DNA of 56,759 nt from an uncultured bacterium (lineage in GTDB: Bacteria > Verrucomicrobiota > Kiritimatiellia > CAIKKV01 > CALHGX01): contig CALHGX010000041.1 of the NCBI GenBank assembly GCA_938031185.1, positions 1-56,759 on the forward strand, given 5' to 3'. The notes under the pieces were generated by a model. It saw nothing but the letters and a program-made list of their open reading frames with translations. It ran no database searches and was not told the DNA's origin. The position numbers and the translations under genes are program-made. Shown here piece after piece: positions 1-8,084 of the stretch (within the stretch, counting starts at the first letter, position 1; every line of letters begins with the position of its first letter).

Positions 1-332
1 GCGTTGTTCGGCGGCTGAAGCGACGGTTGGGAAGGCGGAAACCGAGTTTTTTCGGTTGCATTCTGAAGATTTTTGCTCCTTCCCGCATTCCGACCCCTCG
101 TCTCACCCCTCAAAACAATCCACAGCGCAATCGGCTCGAGAGTGCAAGAGAAATTTGCATTTTTTACCTACGGAAGCGGTAAAAGGGGGAAGCGGAAGGC
201 GGGATGGCGGAAGGGGAGAGACCATAGACCACGGATCACGGACCCGGAGAGGGTTCGCGCAGAGGGTGCGGAGCAGACTGGACAACCCCGTCATTCCCGC
301 GTAGTTTCTTGGCCATTGTGGGGGTGCTGCTC
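1..332. other. Left-edge stretch without a recognisable gene
   Basis: I see no supported gene in this stretch. Frame 2 is open from base 2 to base 304, but its translation is low-complexity and resembles no family I know. A 6-bp hairpin (40-45 with 52-57) encloses a T-run but has no T tail, so I do not call it a terminator. Positions 221-247 hold degenerate 7-bp tandem units of the type ACCACGG. The segment ends just before the start of the glycogen synthase fragment. Confidence 0.5.
221..247. repeat. Degenerate 7-bp tandem repeat
   Basis: Four consecutive heptamers are visible: ACCATAG, ACCACGG, ATCACGG and ACCCGGA. The unit is short, imperfect and intergenic. It is one of two short-period repeats in the window, the other being the 9-nt repeats inside the methyltransferase gene at the right edge. 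Confidence 0.45.
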
Positions 333-506
333 ATGAACGCCAAATCGGCGTTGCCAAGACAAGACGGCGATGCGCCGTGGCCGGACGTGTCCAGGCTGCT
401 CTGTGAGGTTTCGTGGGAGACCTGCCAGCAGGTGGGAGGCATCTACACGGTGCTTCGTTCCAAAGCGCCCACCATTGTCAATCGATTTGGGGACGCTTCT
501 TATCTC
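333..506 (+). pseudogene. Glycogen synthase-like 5' fragment (truncated)
   Basis: From ATG 333 the frame encodes a glycogen/starch synthase-like N-terminus. The recognisable block is the sequence EVSWETCQQVGGIYTVLRSK followed by an APTIVNRFGD-type stretch. In this family that block sits at the very N-terminus, where the VGGIYT loop helps bind the sugar nucleotide and is followed by a GDxYYLIGP-type segment. Homology stops after GDASYL at about 506 and the frame closes at 569 with unrelated residues that are antisense to the neighbouring kinase. Full-length family members are several hundred residues long, so almost all of the enzyme is missing. It meets the opposite-strand kinase fragment tail to tail. 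The family call is from memory of the motif. Confidence 0.62.
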
Positions 507-1140
507 CCCGCGTCTGGGCGTCTTCCAGGATCGAGGCAAACGAACGCCGCGCCTCCACAAAGCGGTTGAGCCGTCTGGCTTCCATGGAGCTTTTCAGGCG
601 CCGTGCCGCCGCAGGCGTCGTGACAGTCTGGTCGTATTTCTGAAGGCAAAGCCGCGTCACGTGAAAGCCTGGCAGCGTGTCTCGCAGCAGCGTGGGATCG
701 AGGTCGGAAACCAGGCGGTGGAATTGCCCCAGCACGGCGCCCGCTTCAAAGGCATGTTCCGCCCCTTGCGTTTTGTCATGGGAATTGGCGGAGGCGATCA
801 GCGTGATGGCTCGCCAGTACTCGCCGTCGTCGTCCACCGCGAAATCCCGACCGTCGCGCGCCGGGATCAGGCGGGGAAGCTGCCAAATGCGATCGGCCTC
901 GTCTTCTTCCTGTTCCAGTCGCCGGTACACATGGTCCGTAAGCACGCGCATGTTTTCCATAATCCATTCGGGACGAGTGAAAACCCGTTTGTTGATGCGC
1001 TGGACGATGCACCGCTCTTCGGAAAAGTGGGTGCGAAAGACGGCGAGGTACGTTTCATTAACGTTGCCGGTTCCGGTGGGGGTAATTGCGACCAGTCGCC
1101 CTGCGACGTTGAACTGCTTTGCCATGAACGCCGGATCCAT
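478..1140 (-). pseudogene. NahK-like N-acetylhexosamine kinase, 3'-truncated
   Basis: Reading from ATG 1140 (preceded by GAGAGG at a suitable distance), 220 codons encode the N-terminal part of an aminoglycoside-phosphotransferase-fold kinase of the NahK type. Visible family features are the G-x-VNETYL loop, the QRINKRVF segment, a MENM helix and the GQFHRLVSDL helix. The reading frame ends in LEDAQTRGD followed by six unrelated residues and a stop. That is where intact relatives continue into the catalytic HxD loop and the metal-binding aspartate. Without these the product cannot be a kinase. The truncation point coincides with that of the glycogen synthase fragment on the other strand. TTG or ATG codons further upstream (to 1182) are possible starts but less well placed. 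Confidence 0.65.
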
Positions 1141-1396
1141 GCGCCCTCTCTTTGGCAATCTAAGTTGCAGCCAGTTTGTCAATTAGTCGCCGGTTTGTAA
1201 ACAGTTGCGCCGCGTTATCTTGCGCTTGAGGCCAATAGGGGGTTCTCTTTGTAACGAACGTCGCAACCCCATGTTTTGTGGCCTTGGGGCCCGGAAGAAA
1301 CGCAAAAAGAGCATGAATTTCGAGTGGGGTTCTGGCAAAAGATGAAGGACGGATCGGCGCCCGAGAATTAGTTTCACGTGGAGGATGATAAAGGCC

Positions 1397-2659
1397 ATGG
1401 GAGACGCAACGGCAAGATCGGCGACATGCATGCCGCACACGTGGCGGGAACGCCTGCTGGCTGTGCTGCGGGGAGCTACGCCAGAAGGTCTTCTCTTCGT
1501 GCCGCGTCTGGACATCTGGTACAACCGCAACCGGGCCCAGGGCACGCTTCCCGCGGAGTTCGTGAACTGCAGCTTACGGGAGATAGGTCACCGCCTGGAT
1601 CTTGGTTTTCACTCCGTTGTGCCGCACTTTCTTTCCGCCGCCGACCAGGGTGGCCTCACGCACCGTGCGCTGGGTTTCTACAATCATCCCGATTTCCCTT
1701 ACTGGGCCGACTTCTCGGCCGTGGATTACGAAGTGGAGGAAACGCCCGCCGAGCTTAAGGTGACGTATCATCTGGGCGCCCGTTGTCTGACAACCCGCTC
1801 CACGGCTCCCTTGGTGCTGCGGGCTTCTGGCTCCTCCATCCCGGATCTGCTGGAGCATGCCGTCAAGGAGCCGGCCGATTACGAGACGCTGGCGGAACTC
1901 TTTTCTCGCGTGCGGATCTGTCCTCAGCCGGCGGGATGCGCGGCCTATCAAGCGCGCGTGGGTGATGACGGTCTGGCCGTGGCCTACCTTTCATTGGCTG
2001 GCGGCCCCATGCATCACATTTTGCGAGACTTGCGTCCGTTCGATCGGTTTTATTTGGACCTTTACGACTGTCCGGACGCGGTGCAAAGGTTGAGCGAGGC
2101 GCTGGCCCCGCTGCACGACGCACTCATTGACGCTGCGGTGGCGTCGGCCGCCGAAGTGGTGCTGTATGGCGCCAACTACGACTGGGCCGTGACGCCGCCG
2201 CCTTTTTTTGAGGAACACATTGCCCCTTGGCTCAATCGCGCGGCGGATCGCCTGCACGAAGCTGGTAAACTCCTGCTGACCCATACCGACGGCGAAAACC
2301 AAGGACTGCTGGCGTGTTATCAGAAGTGTCGTTTTGACGTGGCCGATTCGGTGTGCCCGGCCCCTATGACGCATCTGAGCTTGCGCGAGCACCGGCAGGC
2401 CTTTGGCGGGCGCGTGACCATTTGGGGCGGATTCCCGTCCGCCCTGATGTTGAAAAGCGCTTATTCCGACGATGTTTTTCGCTCTTATCTGGACGAGGTG
2501 GTGGAAGCTATGCATCCCTACGACCACTTGATACTCAGTGTGGCAGATACGTTGCCGCCCGATGCGGATTTCCAGCGCTTGCTTGCGCTGCGGGACGCCG
2601 CGGCCGCCACATGGCGGGGGCGCTCCAAAAAAAAGAGGACAAAAGCTCATGACGGATGA
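1397..2659 (+). CDS. Uroporphyrinogen decarboxylase (URO-D) domain protein 1
   Basis: 420 residues. The fold family is recognised from the C-terminal half of the TIM barrel: the KLLLTHTDGEN strand, the GGRVTIWGGFPS strand and the closing LILSVADTLPPDADFQRL segment. Characterised relatives include HemE and the cobamide-dependent methyltransferases MtaA, MtbA and CmuA. Where MtaA-type enzymes have the zinc-binding HxC pair, this protein has H-T-D (about residue 296), so a standard zinc-thiolate site is unlikely. I chose ATG 1397 over ATG 1385 because GGAGG (1380-1384) touches the earlier ATG but lies 12 nt from the later one. It is first of four genes in the same direction; its stop overlaps the next start by 11 nt. 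Substrate unknown. Confidence 0.8.
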   Translation: MGDATARSATCMPHTWRERLLAVLRGATPEGLLFVPRLDIWYNRNRAQGTLPAEFVNCSLREIGHRLDLGFHSVVPHFLSAADQGGLTHRALGFYNHPDFPYWADFSAVDYEVEETPAELKVTYHLGARCLTTRSTAPLVLRASGSSIPDLLEHAVKEPADYETLAELFSRVRICPQPAGCAAYQARVGDDGLAVAYLSLAGGPMHHILRDLRPFDRFYLDLYDCPDAVQRLSEALAPLHDALIDAAVASAAEVVLYGANYDWAVTPPPFFEEHIAPWLNRAADRLHEAGKLLLTHTDGENQGLLACYQKCRFDVADSVCPAPMTHLSLREHRQAFGGRVTIWGGFPSALMLKSAYSDDVFRSYLDEVVEAMHPYDHLILSVADTLPPDADFQRLLALRDAAAATWRGRSKKKRTKAHDG

Positions 2660-3665
2660 AAGGACTATTCCCCCTAAGCGGCGTTTTTTAGCGGGGATTA
2701 TGGGCCGGCGGACGCCTCGTCCATCGGTGGGCAACGTGGTGTCGGTCATCACTCAGGACCTGATGAAGCGGGCCGGCGTGTGGTTTCCAAGAGCGCACCT
2801 TGAAGCGGACGCTATGGCTACGCTCGCGGCGGCAGGGCATGCCGTGCTGGGCTTCGACACCATCATGCCGGTTTTTAGCGTGACGCAGGAAGCGGCTGCG
2901 CTGGGGTGCGAAGTGGACTGGGGCCGACCGGACATGATGCCCGGCGCGCGAACCCACCCTTTTGCGGGGGCGAACGATTTCTCGCTTTCGCCGGGCTGGA
3001 TGGAGGAGCCCTCGATTCGGGTGGTGCTGGACGCCATCACTCGCCTCCGGGCGCAATGGGGCGATCGCGTGGCCATCGTCGGCAAAGTCATGGGGCCGTG
3101 GTCGCTTTCTTATCAGATGATGGGCGTGGAGGAGTTTCTGATCACCTCGCTTGAAGCGCCAACTCGGGCACGCCGATGTCTGGAGGCGCTGGAACCGGTG
3201 CCGATTGCCTTTGCCGCCGCGCAGATCAAGGCCGGAGCGGATGCGATTTGCCTGGCGGATCATGCCACGGGCGGCATGGTGTCGCCGGTGGCCTATCGGG
3301 ATTTACTGCTGCCCGTTCACCAGCGCATCTGCGGGCTAATCGGGGCGCCGCTGGTGCTGCACTGCTGCGGAAACACCTCCGACCGGCTGACATATTTTGC
3401 CCAGGCCGGTTTTGACGCTTATCATTTTGAGGCGGTAGTGCCCGTGGCGGCGGTTCGCGAAGCGGGCGGGGGGCGTTTGGGCTTGATGGGCAACATCAAC
3501 AATCCGGACGTTCTCCTGGCAGGTACGCCGGAGATGGTGCGGCAGGCTGCTCATCGGGCATTGGAAGAGGGGGTGCATATCCTGGCCCCGGAATGCGCCG
3601 TGCCATTGAGCACGCCGACGGACAACTTGCGAACATTGGTGGAGGTGGCGGAGGCATGGACATGA
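2649..3665 (+). CDS. MtaA/MtbA-type cobamide methyltransferase (URO-D family)
   Basis: 338 residues. This is the most MtaA-like of the three paralogues. It has the N-terminal ITQDLMKRAGVWFPRAH and GHAVLGFDTIMPVFSV blocks typical of methylcobamide:thiol methyltransferases. It also keeps the complete zinc-ligand set: H238 and C240 in VLHCCGNTSDRL, and C316 in LAPECAVPL. In the family zinc activates a thiol acceptor for methyl transfer from a methylated corrinoid protein. In a bacterium without coenzyme M the acceptor would be another thiol or the enzyme would act between corrinoid and folate carriers; this is inference. The start at 2649 overlaps the previous gene's 3' end, and its own stop overlaps the next start by 10 nt, indicating translational coupling. 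A corrinoid protein is encoded at 34360. Confidence 0.85.
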   Translation: MTDERTIPPKRRFLAGIMGRRTPRPSVGNVVSVITQDLMKRAGVWFPRAHLEADAMATLAAAGHAVLGFDTIMPVFSVTQEAAALGCEVDWGRPDMMPGARTHPFAGANDFSLSPGWMEEPSIRVVLDAITRLRAQWGDRVAIVGKVMGPWSLSYQMMGVEEFLITSLEAPTRARRCLEALEPVPIAFAAAQIKAGADAICLADHATGGMVSPVAYRDLLLPVHQRICGLIGAPLVLHCCGNTSDRLTYFAQAGFDAYHFEAVVPVAAVREAGGGRLGLMGNINNPDVLLAGTPEMVRQAAHRALEEGVHILAPECAVPLSTPTDNLRTLVEVAEAWT

Positions 3666-4750
3666 TCGAGCGGACGGCGGAAATGAACCCGGATTTCGAG
3701 CGGCTGCGGAAAACCGTGCAGCACGAAGAACCCGACCGGGTGCCCTTGATCGAGGCGCTGGTGGACTTTCCCATGCAAAGCCAGTTTTTGGGGCGTGAAG
3801 TGACGGCGGATAATGTCGAAGCGCAGATCGCGTTTTGGGCGCAGGCAGGGTACGACTATATTCCGCTGGTAGCAGGGGTGCTGCGTCCCGGCCGCGTCAC
3901 TCGCGATTCGGCCATTTCCCGCGTGCTGCGCGATGCGTTGGCCTGCGAGGGGGTGGATGTGACCGATGAGCGGGCTTGGAATCCGGAATACACGCCGTTC
4001 ATTCGAGACCGAAGGCGGTTCGAGATGTTCCCGTGGGAGGCGGCGGCAGAAGTGGATTTGAGCGCGTTTCATGCGGCAGTCCCCCTCTTGCCACCGGGCA
4101 TGAAGATTGTCGCCTTGTCCGGCAAGATCTACACGCTGAGCTGGATGCTGATGGGGTACGAACTGTTTGCCGAGTCTTTGCTGGTGGACGAAGAGTTTGC
4201 GGTGGCCGTAATCGAGCGTGTGGCCGCCATTCAACGAGAGGCCCTTGAAAAAGTGCTGGCGATTCCGGAAGTCGGGGCGGTGTGGTTCGTGGATGATATA
4301 GCTCACACGCAAGGTTGCATGATTTCCCCGCAGGCGCTGCGGGACCACTTTTTCCCGCACTACCGTCAGTTAGCGGCGCGGTGCCATGACACCGGTCGGC
4401 TGGTGTTCATGCATTCCGACGGCAATCTGGAAGCCGTAATGGAAGACATCATTGGGATGGGCGTAGACGCTCTACATCCGATAGATCCGACGGCCATGGA
4501 TATTCGGGCCGTCAAGTCGCGGTGGGGCGACCGTTTGTGTCTTTTTGGAAACGTGGACACCGAACTGCTGCGCAGCGGCACGCCAGAACAGGTGCAGGAG
4601 GTGGTGCGAGGGCTCCTGCGCGACGTGGCGCCCGGCGGCGGTTACGCGCTTGGTTCCGGCAACTCGGTGCCCGGCTGGGCGCGGCTGGAGAACTATCAGG
4701 CCATGCGCGAAACCGCGCTGGCCGCGGGCCGCTATCCGATATGCTGCTGA
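3656..4750 (+). CDS. Uroporphyrinogen decarboxylase (URO-D) domain protein 2
   Basis: 364 residues. N-terminal segment FERLRKTVQHEEPDRVPLIE is the usual opening of uncharacterised URO-D family proteins, and the barrel strands are followed by MHSDGNLEAVMEDI and ALHPIDPTAMDI. The position that holds HxC in MtaA reads H-S-D (about residue 252), so the zinc site is altered as in the first gene of the operon. The C-terminal GGGYALGSGNSVP segment matches the substrate-closing loop of the family. GTGGAGGTGGCGGAGG upstream serves as ribosome binding site for ATG 3656. It overlaps the preceding gene and lies 10 nt before the LarA-type gene, so all four are probably co-transcribed. Substrate unknown. 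Confidence 0.8.
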   Translation: MDMIERTAEMNPDFERLRKTVQHEEPDRVPLIEALVDFPMQSQFLGREVTADNVEAQIAFWAQAGYDYIPLVAGVLRPGRVTRDSAISRVLRDALACEGVDVTDERAWNPEYTPFIRDRRRFEMFPWEAAAEVDLSAFHAAVPLLPPGMKIVALSGKIYTLSWMLMGYELFAESLLVDEEFAVAVIERVAAIQREALEKVLAIPEVGAVWFVDDIAHTQGCMISPQALRDHFFPHYRQLAARCHDTGRLVFMHSDGNLEAVMEDIIGMGVDALHPIDPTAMDIRAVKSRWGDRLCLFGNVDTELLRSGTPEQVQEVVRGLLRDVAPGGGYALGSGNSVPGWARLENYQAMRETALAAGRYPICC

Positions 4751-4760
4751 AAAGGGTCAT

Positions 4761-6041
4761 ATGCAGGTGCGGATGAACTATGGCCGGACCGGCTGGCCTG
4801 TCGAACTGGGGCCGGAATGGCAGGTGACGGTGGTTGAGCGGCCTCCAATGCCCTTTCTGGACGACCCGGCAGGGGCCACCCGGGCCGCGCTGGAACAGCC
4901 GGTCGGCTGCGAGCCGCTGCGGCAACTGGCGCGGGGACGGCGCAGCGCGTGCATCTTGATCTGCGATATCACGCGTCCGGCACCTAACGGCTTGGTGCTG
5001 CCGATTTTGCTCCGGGAACTGCAGGCGGCAGGAATGTCGCCTGCCGCTATTCAGGTGCTTGTCGCTACGGGACTTCATCGGCCCAACTTTGGCGCAGAGC
5101 TCGAAGAGGTGGTAGGCGATGCCGATGTCATGCGGACCGTGCGGGTGTGCAATCATGATGCGCGATGCCATGCCGATCACGCGGATTTGGGGAGCACGGC
5201 GCGCGGGACGCCCATTCGAATAGACCGTCGTTTTGTGGAGGCGGATCTTCGTTTGATCGTGGGGCTGGTGGAGCCCCATTTCATGGCCGGGTACTCAGGG
5301 GGGCGTAAACTCGTGGCGCCCGGCATCGCGCACCATGACGCCATCGCCGTGCTGCACAGTGCGCGGTATCTCGAAGCGCCGGGCGTCCAGACGATGAACC
5401 TGAGGGGAAATCCGCTGCATGAGGAGCAGATGGAGATCGCGAGGCGGGTGGGCGAGATGTACGCCGTTAACACCACCCTCGACGAACGGCGGCGTCTGGC
5501 ATTCGTCAATTTTGGAGACTTGGCCGCGTCGCATGAAGCCGCCTGCGCTTTCGTCAAAGCCCGTGCCGCGGTGCGTCTGCTGCACCGGTTCCCGGTTGTG
5601 CTGACAAGCAGCGCCGGATATCCGTTGGACGCGACCTTCTACCAAACGGTCAAGGCTATGGTGAGCGCCCGGGAAATTCTTGCACCCGGCGGCGACTTGA
5701 TTGTCTTGTCCGCCTGTAATGAGGGGTTGGGTTCTGCAGAATATGAGGAAGCGCAGCGGCGGCTCGTTCAGGTGGGGCCAGAACGGTTTCTTGAAAACTT
5801 GCGGGTGAAATCGCGAGCGGACATTGACGAATGGCAGACGGAGATGCAGCTCAAGGCCATGCGCGAGGCGCGCGTGCATCTGGTCAGCCGGGATCTTCCC
5901 CAGGAGGCCGCACGCTGGACGGCTGTGAACGTCACTTCGGATCTCGATGGGCTTTTACGAGATTGTCGCCGCCGTGCTGCCGATGGCGCCATCGCAGTGA
6001 TTCCGGAAGGCCCTTACATCACGCCGTATGTGGCAGGATAG
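4761..6041 (+). CDS. larA: LarA-family nickel-pincer racemase/epimerase
   Basis: 426 residues, the normal length for LarA. LarA uses the nickel-pincer nucleotide (NPN) to move a hydride to and from the alpha-carbon of a 2-hydroxyacid. All landmark residues of the Lactobacillus enzyme are found at nearly the same numbers: H106 in VATGLHRP, H173 in EPHFMAGYSGG, K183 in GGRKLVAPG (the lysine that covalently carries the cofactor) and H199 in VLHSARYL. The DITRPAP block near residue 69 is also present. LarB, LarC and LarE, needed to make the cofactor, are not in the window. Family members act on substrates other than lactate, so the substrate is open. Its position 10 nt behind three URO-D genes suggests that it processes a hydroxyacid in the same pathway. 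Confidence 0.85.
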   Translation: MQVRMNYGRTGWPVELGPEWQVTVVERPPMPFLDDPAGATRAALEQPVGCEPLRQLARGRRSACILICDITRPAPNGLVLPILLRELQAAGMSPAAIQVLVATGLHRPNFGAELEEVVGDADVMRTVRVCNHDARCHADHADLGSTARGTPIRIDRRFVEADLRLIVGLVEPHFMAGYSGGRKLVAPGIAHHDAIAVLHSARYLEAPGVQTMNLRGNPLHEEQMEIARRVGEMYAVNTTLDERRRLAFVNFGDLAASHEAACAFVKARAAVRLLHRFPVVLTSSAGYPLDATFYQTVKAMVSAREILAPGGDLIVLSACNEGLGSAEYEEAQRRLVQVGPERFLENLRVKSRADIDEWQTEMQLKAMREARVHLVSRDLPQEAARWTAVNVTSDLDGLLRDCRRRAADGAIAVIPEGPYITPYVAG

Positions 6042-6131
6042 GAAAAGCGGTAGGACCGCATAGGGTCCCGTCGTTTGGTTGCTCGGCGGGCGGCGTTGAC
6101 GGAGGGGCATTGGACGCGTAACATACCGTGC

Positions 6132-6179
6132 GAAGTAGCTGAAATCTATCGCATTGAAGTAGCTGAAATCTATCGCATT
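6132..6179 (+). repeat. Perfect 24-bp tandem duplication in a 5' leader
   Basis: The 24-mer starting GAAGTAGCTGAAATC occurs at 6132-6155 and again without a mismatch at 6156-6179. The second copy ends five bases before the AAGGAGG ribosome binding site of the CsgG-like gene, so the duplication lies in its leader or core promoter. Confidence 0.9.
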
Positions 6180-6198
6180 GTCGAAGGAGGGAACGCGG

Positions 6199-7128
6199 AT
6201 GAAAATGATTGTGCGGATGCTGGGCGTGGCGGCGATCTTGGCAGTACAGGAGACGGCGATGGCGCAGGGTGCTGCGGGGAACTTGCGCTACACGATCACG
6301 GTGAGCAAGTTCGAAAATGAAGCGGGTTGGCGCGGCCAGTGGGACCTGGGCGATGCCTGGGGCGCGGTGATGACCGAAGCCCTGCAGGCTTCCGGGCGGT
6401 TCATCGTGTTGGGCGAAAAAGACATGCGGGCCGAAGCAATGGCCGAGCAAGATTTGGCGGAGTCCGGCCGCGTGGCCAAGGGAAAGAAGACCCCTCAGAA
6501 AGGGTTCATGACACCCGCGCAGTTGCTGGTGAAGGGCGCCATTACGCATGTACAAAGCAGCACAGGAGGCGGCGAGGCGGGCATCAATTTCAAGGGTATC
6601 AGCATTGGGGGCGGGAAGGACACTGCGGAAATCAATGCGACAATCTATGTGGTGGATGCGCGAACCGGACAGGTTAAAGCTTCCACAAAGGTGGTTGGCA
6701 AAGCCGGCCGCCGCGGTTTGCGGGTAGGGTACCACGGCTCCCGCTTGGGCGGACTCACCGGCGACATGGCCGGATTCAAGAAGGATAACCTGGGAAAGGC
6801 CACGGAAGATGCCGTAGTGCAGGCGGTGGAGTTTCTCGAAAAACAGTTGGAAAGCATTCCATGGGAAGGCTCGGTACTGCTGGTCAAGGACGGCAAAGTG
6901 ACCATCAATCGCGGCAGCCGGGAAGGTGTGAGCGAGGGGCAGATTTTCACGGTCGGCGAGGTTGAAGAACTGGTGGACGATGATACGGGCGAAATCCTGG
7001 ACCGCTCCGTCAAGAAGGTGGCCTCAATCAAAGTTGTTCAGGTCAAGGAAAAGATTGCCATTTGCGAGGCTGTGGACGGGGCAGGGAAGATCGAAAAAGG
7101 GATGACAATCCAGCCGGCTGGCATGTGA
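6199..7128 (+). CDS. CsgG-like secreted protein
   Basis: 309 residues. A signal peptide is visible at residues 1-23 (KM-basic start, hydrophobic LGVAAILAV core, AMA cleavage site before QG). The body matches the CsgG/FlgO-type fold: TITVSKFENEAGW, then a MTEALQASGRFIVLGEKD segment. A LLVKGAITHVQ strand and an INATIYVVDARTGQV strand follow, and the C-terminus carries a small beta domain with a repeated VKDGKVTINRGSREGV motif. CsgG itself is a lipoprotein forming the curli export pore. This protein has no lipobox cysteine after the signal peptide, so it is better described as a periplasmic or cell-surface CsgG-domain protein. ATG 6199 is set by AAGGAGG at 6184-6190. No curli genes are nearby. 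A perfect 24-bp duplication precedes the gene. Confidence 0.8.
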   Translation: MKMIVRMLGVAAILAVQETAMAQGAAGNLRYTITVSKFENEAGWRGQWDLGDAWGAVMTEALQASGRFIVLGEKDMRAEAMAEQDLAESGRVAKGKKTPQKGFMTPAQLLVKGAITHVQSSTGGGEAGINFKGISIGGGKDTAEINATIYVVDARTGQVKASTKVVGKAGRRGLRVGYHGSRLGGLTGDMAGFKKDNLGKATEDAVVQAVEFLEKQLESIPWEGSVLLVKDGKVTINRGSREGVSEGQIFTVGEVEELVDDDTGEILDRSVKKVASIKVVQVKEKIAICEAVDGAGKIEKGMTIQPAGM

Positions 7129-7167
7129 CGCGCCGTAGCGTCATCCTGACAAGGCCTTCGGCGCGGT

Positions 7168-8046
7168 CTAACGCAATACACGGTGGGCGATGTCCAGCAT
7201 GCGCTCGGGCAGTTCCTCAAATCCCTTGACCCGGAAGACGTCGCCCCGACCCGCCCGGGCCATCCGACGGCAAAGGTCTTCATTCATCTTGTAGTCTTCC
7301 GTGAGGAGAACGAACAGGCGGTGAAACCGCGCCGCCAGCCGGGCGGGATCGGTACCCACCGTGTAGACGCCGTCGGTGATGATCAGGCCGATGGGGCGGC
7401 CGCCCCGCGAGCGAAGGCTCTCGCGATGGCCCACTTCGAGCGCTTCCGCGATGTTGGTGAAGCCGCGGGCTGGTTGTGAAAGGATGAGTCGGACGACTGT
7501 CTCCACGGGATGCGGTTCCCCGAGGCGGGTAAGCGCCCGTGCGGTATTATCGAAGGCGACCACCGCGAGATCCTCTTCCGGGATCTTGAGCGCCAGCACG
7601 GCGGCCGCCACCGCCGCCAGCGCCAGGTTGCGCCCGGCCATGGACAGCGAGACGTCCATCATCAGCACGAGCGGCAGGTGCTTGTTTTCGCGCCGCTCGA
7701 CGATCCAGTCCGCGCGCGCCGGGAATTCCTTGCCGAGGAGGTTTTCCAGCGATCGTTCCACATTGATTTCGCCACGGAATCCCTCCGTCAGCGGTTCGCG
7801 CACCATGCGGCGGGCGGGCCGGATGGGGCCGACCAACTGGCCGGCGCGCCGCAGCACGGCGTGGACAGCTAGCTTCAGCGCATATTCGCGCAGCGCGGGA
7901 TCGGGAATCTCGCGGCCGACCTCGGAATAGCTTTGCGCCACCGTCCAGCCGTCGAGGCGGACTTCTTCCCGGCGGTAATGCTGCGCGAGTGCCGACGTCA
8001 GATGCACCACGGCCGGGCGGCGGGGTTGGTCCGGGGTTTGCTCCAT
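7168..8046 (-). CDS. VWA-domain protein (MoxR partner)
   Basis: 292 residues. A von Willebrand factor A domain occupies roughly residues 125-285. Its metal-ion-dependent adhesion site is complete: DVSLS at 131-135, a threonine in RGFTNIAEA and an aspartate in LIITDGVYT. The N-terminal 120 residues are helical and charged. Proteins of this layout work with MoxR-family AAA+ ATPases as chaperone-like complexes that insert metal or remodel client proteins. The gene lies 38 nt behind the MoxR gene, supporting such a pair; the client is unknown. It is the last gene of a leftward five-gene run and converges on the CsgG-like gene with 39 nt between. Confidence 0.85.
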   Translation of the reverse strand: MEQTPDQPRRPAVVHLTSALAQHYRREEVRLDGWTVAQSYSEVGREIPDPALREYALKLAVHAVLRRAGQLVGPIRPARRMVREPLTEGFRGEINVERSLENLLGKEFPARADWIVERRENKHLPLVLMMDVSLSMAGRNLALAAVAAAVLALKIPEEDLAVVAFDNTARALTRLGEPHPVETVVRLILSQPARGFTNIAEALEVGHRESLRSRGGRPIGLIITDGVYTVGTDPARLAARFHRLFVLLTEDYKMNEDLCRRMARAGRGDVFRVKGFEELPERMLDIAHRVLR

Positions 8047-8084
8047 CGGCCGGGCGAACTCACGGCGCGTGACCGGCGGAGTGG

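Noticed and set aside
1183..1396. Possible regulatory region or small gene before the URO-D operon
   Set aside because: Open frames on both strands look random, and CACGTG at 1375-1380 alone is not evidence for a regulator site.
7126..7143. TGACGC/GCGTCA hairpin after the CsgG-like gene
   Set aside because: Only 6 bp and no T tail; too weak to call a terminator.
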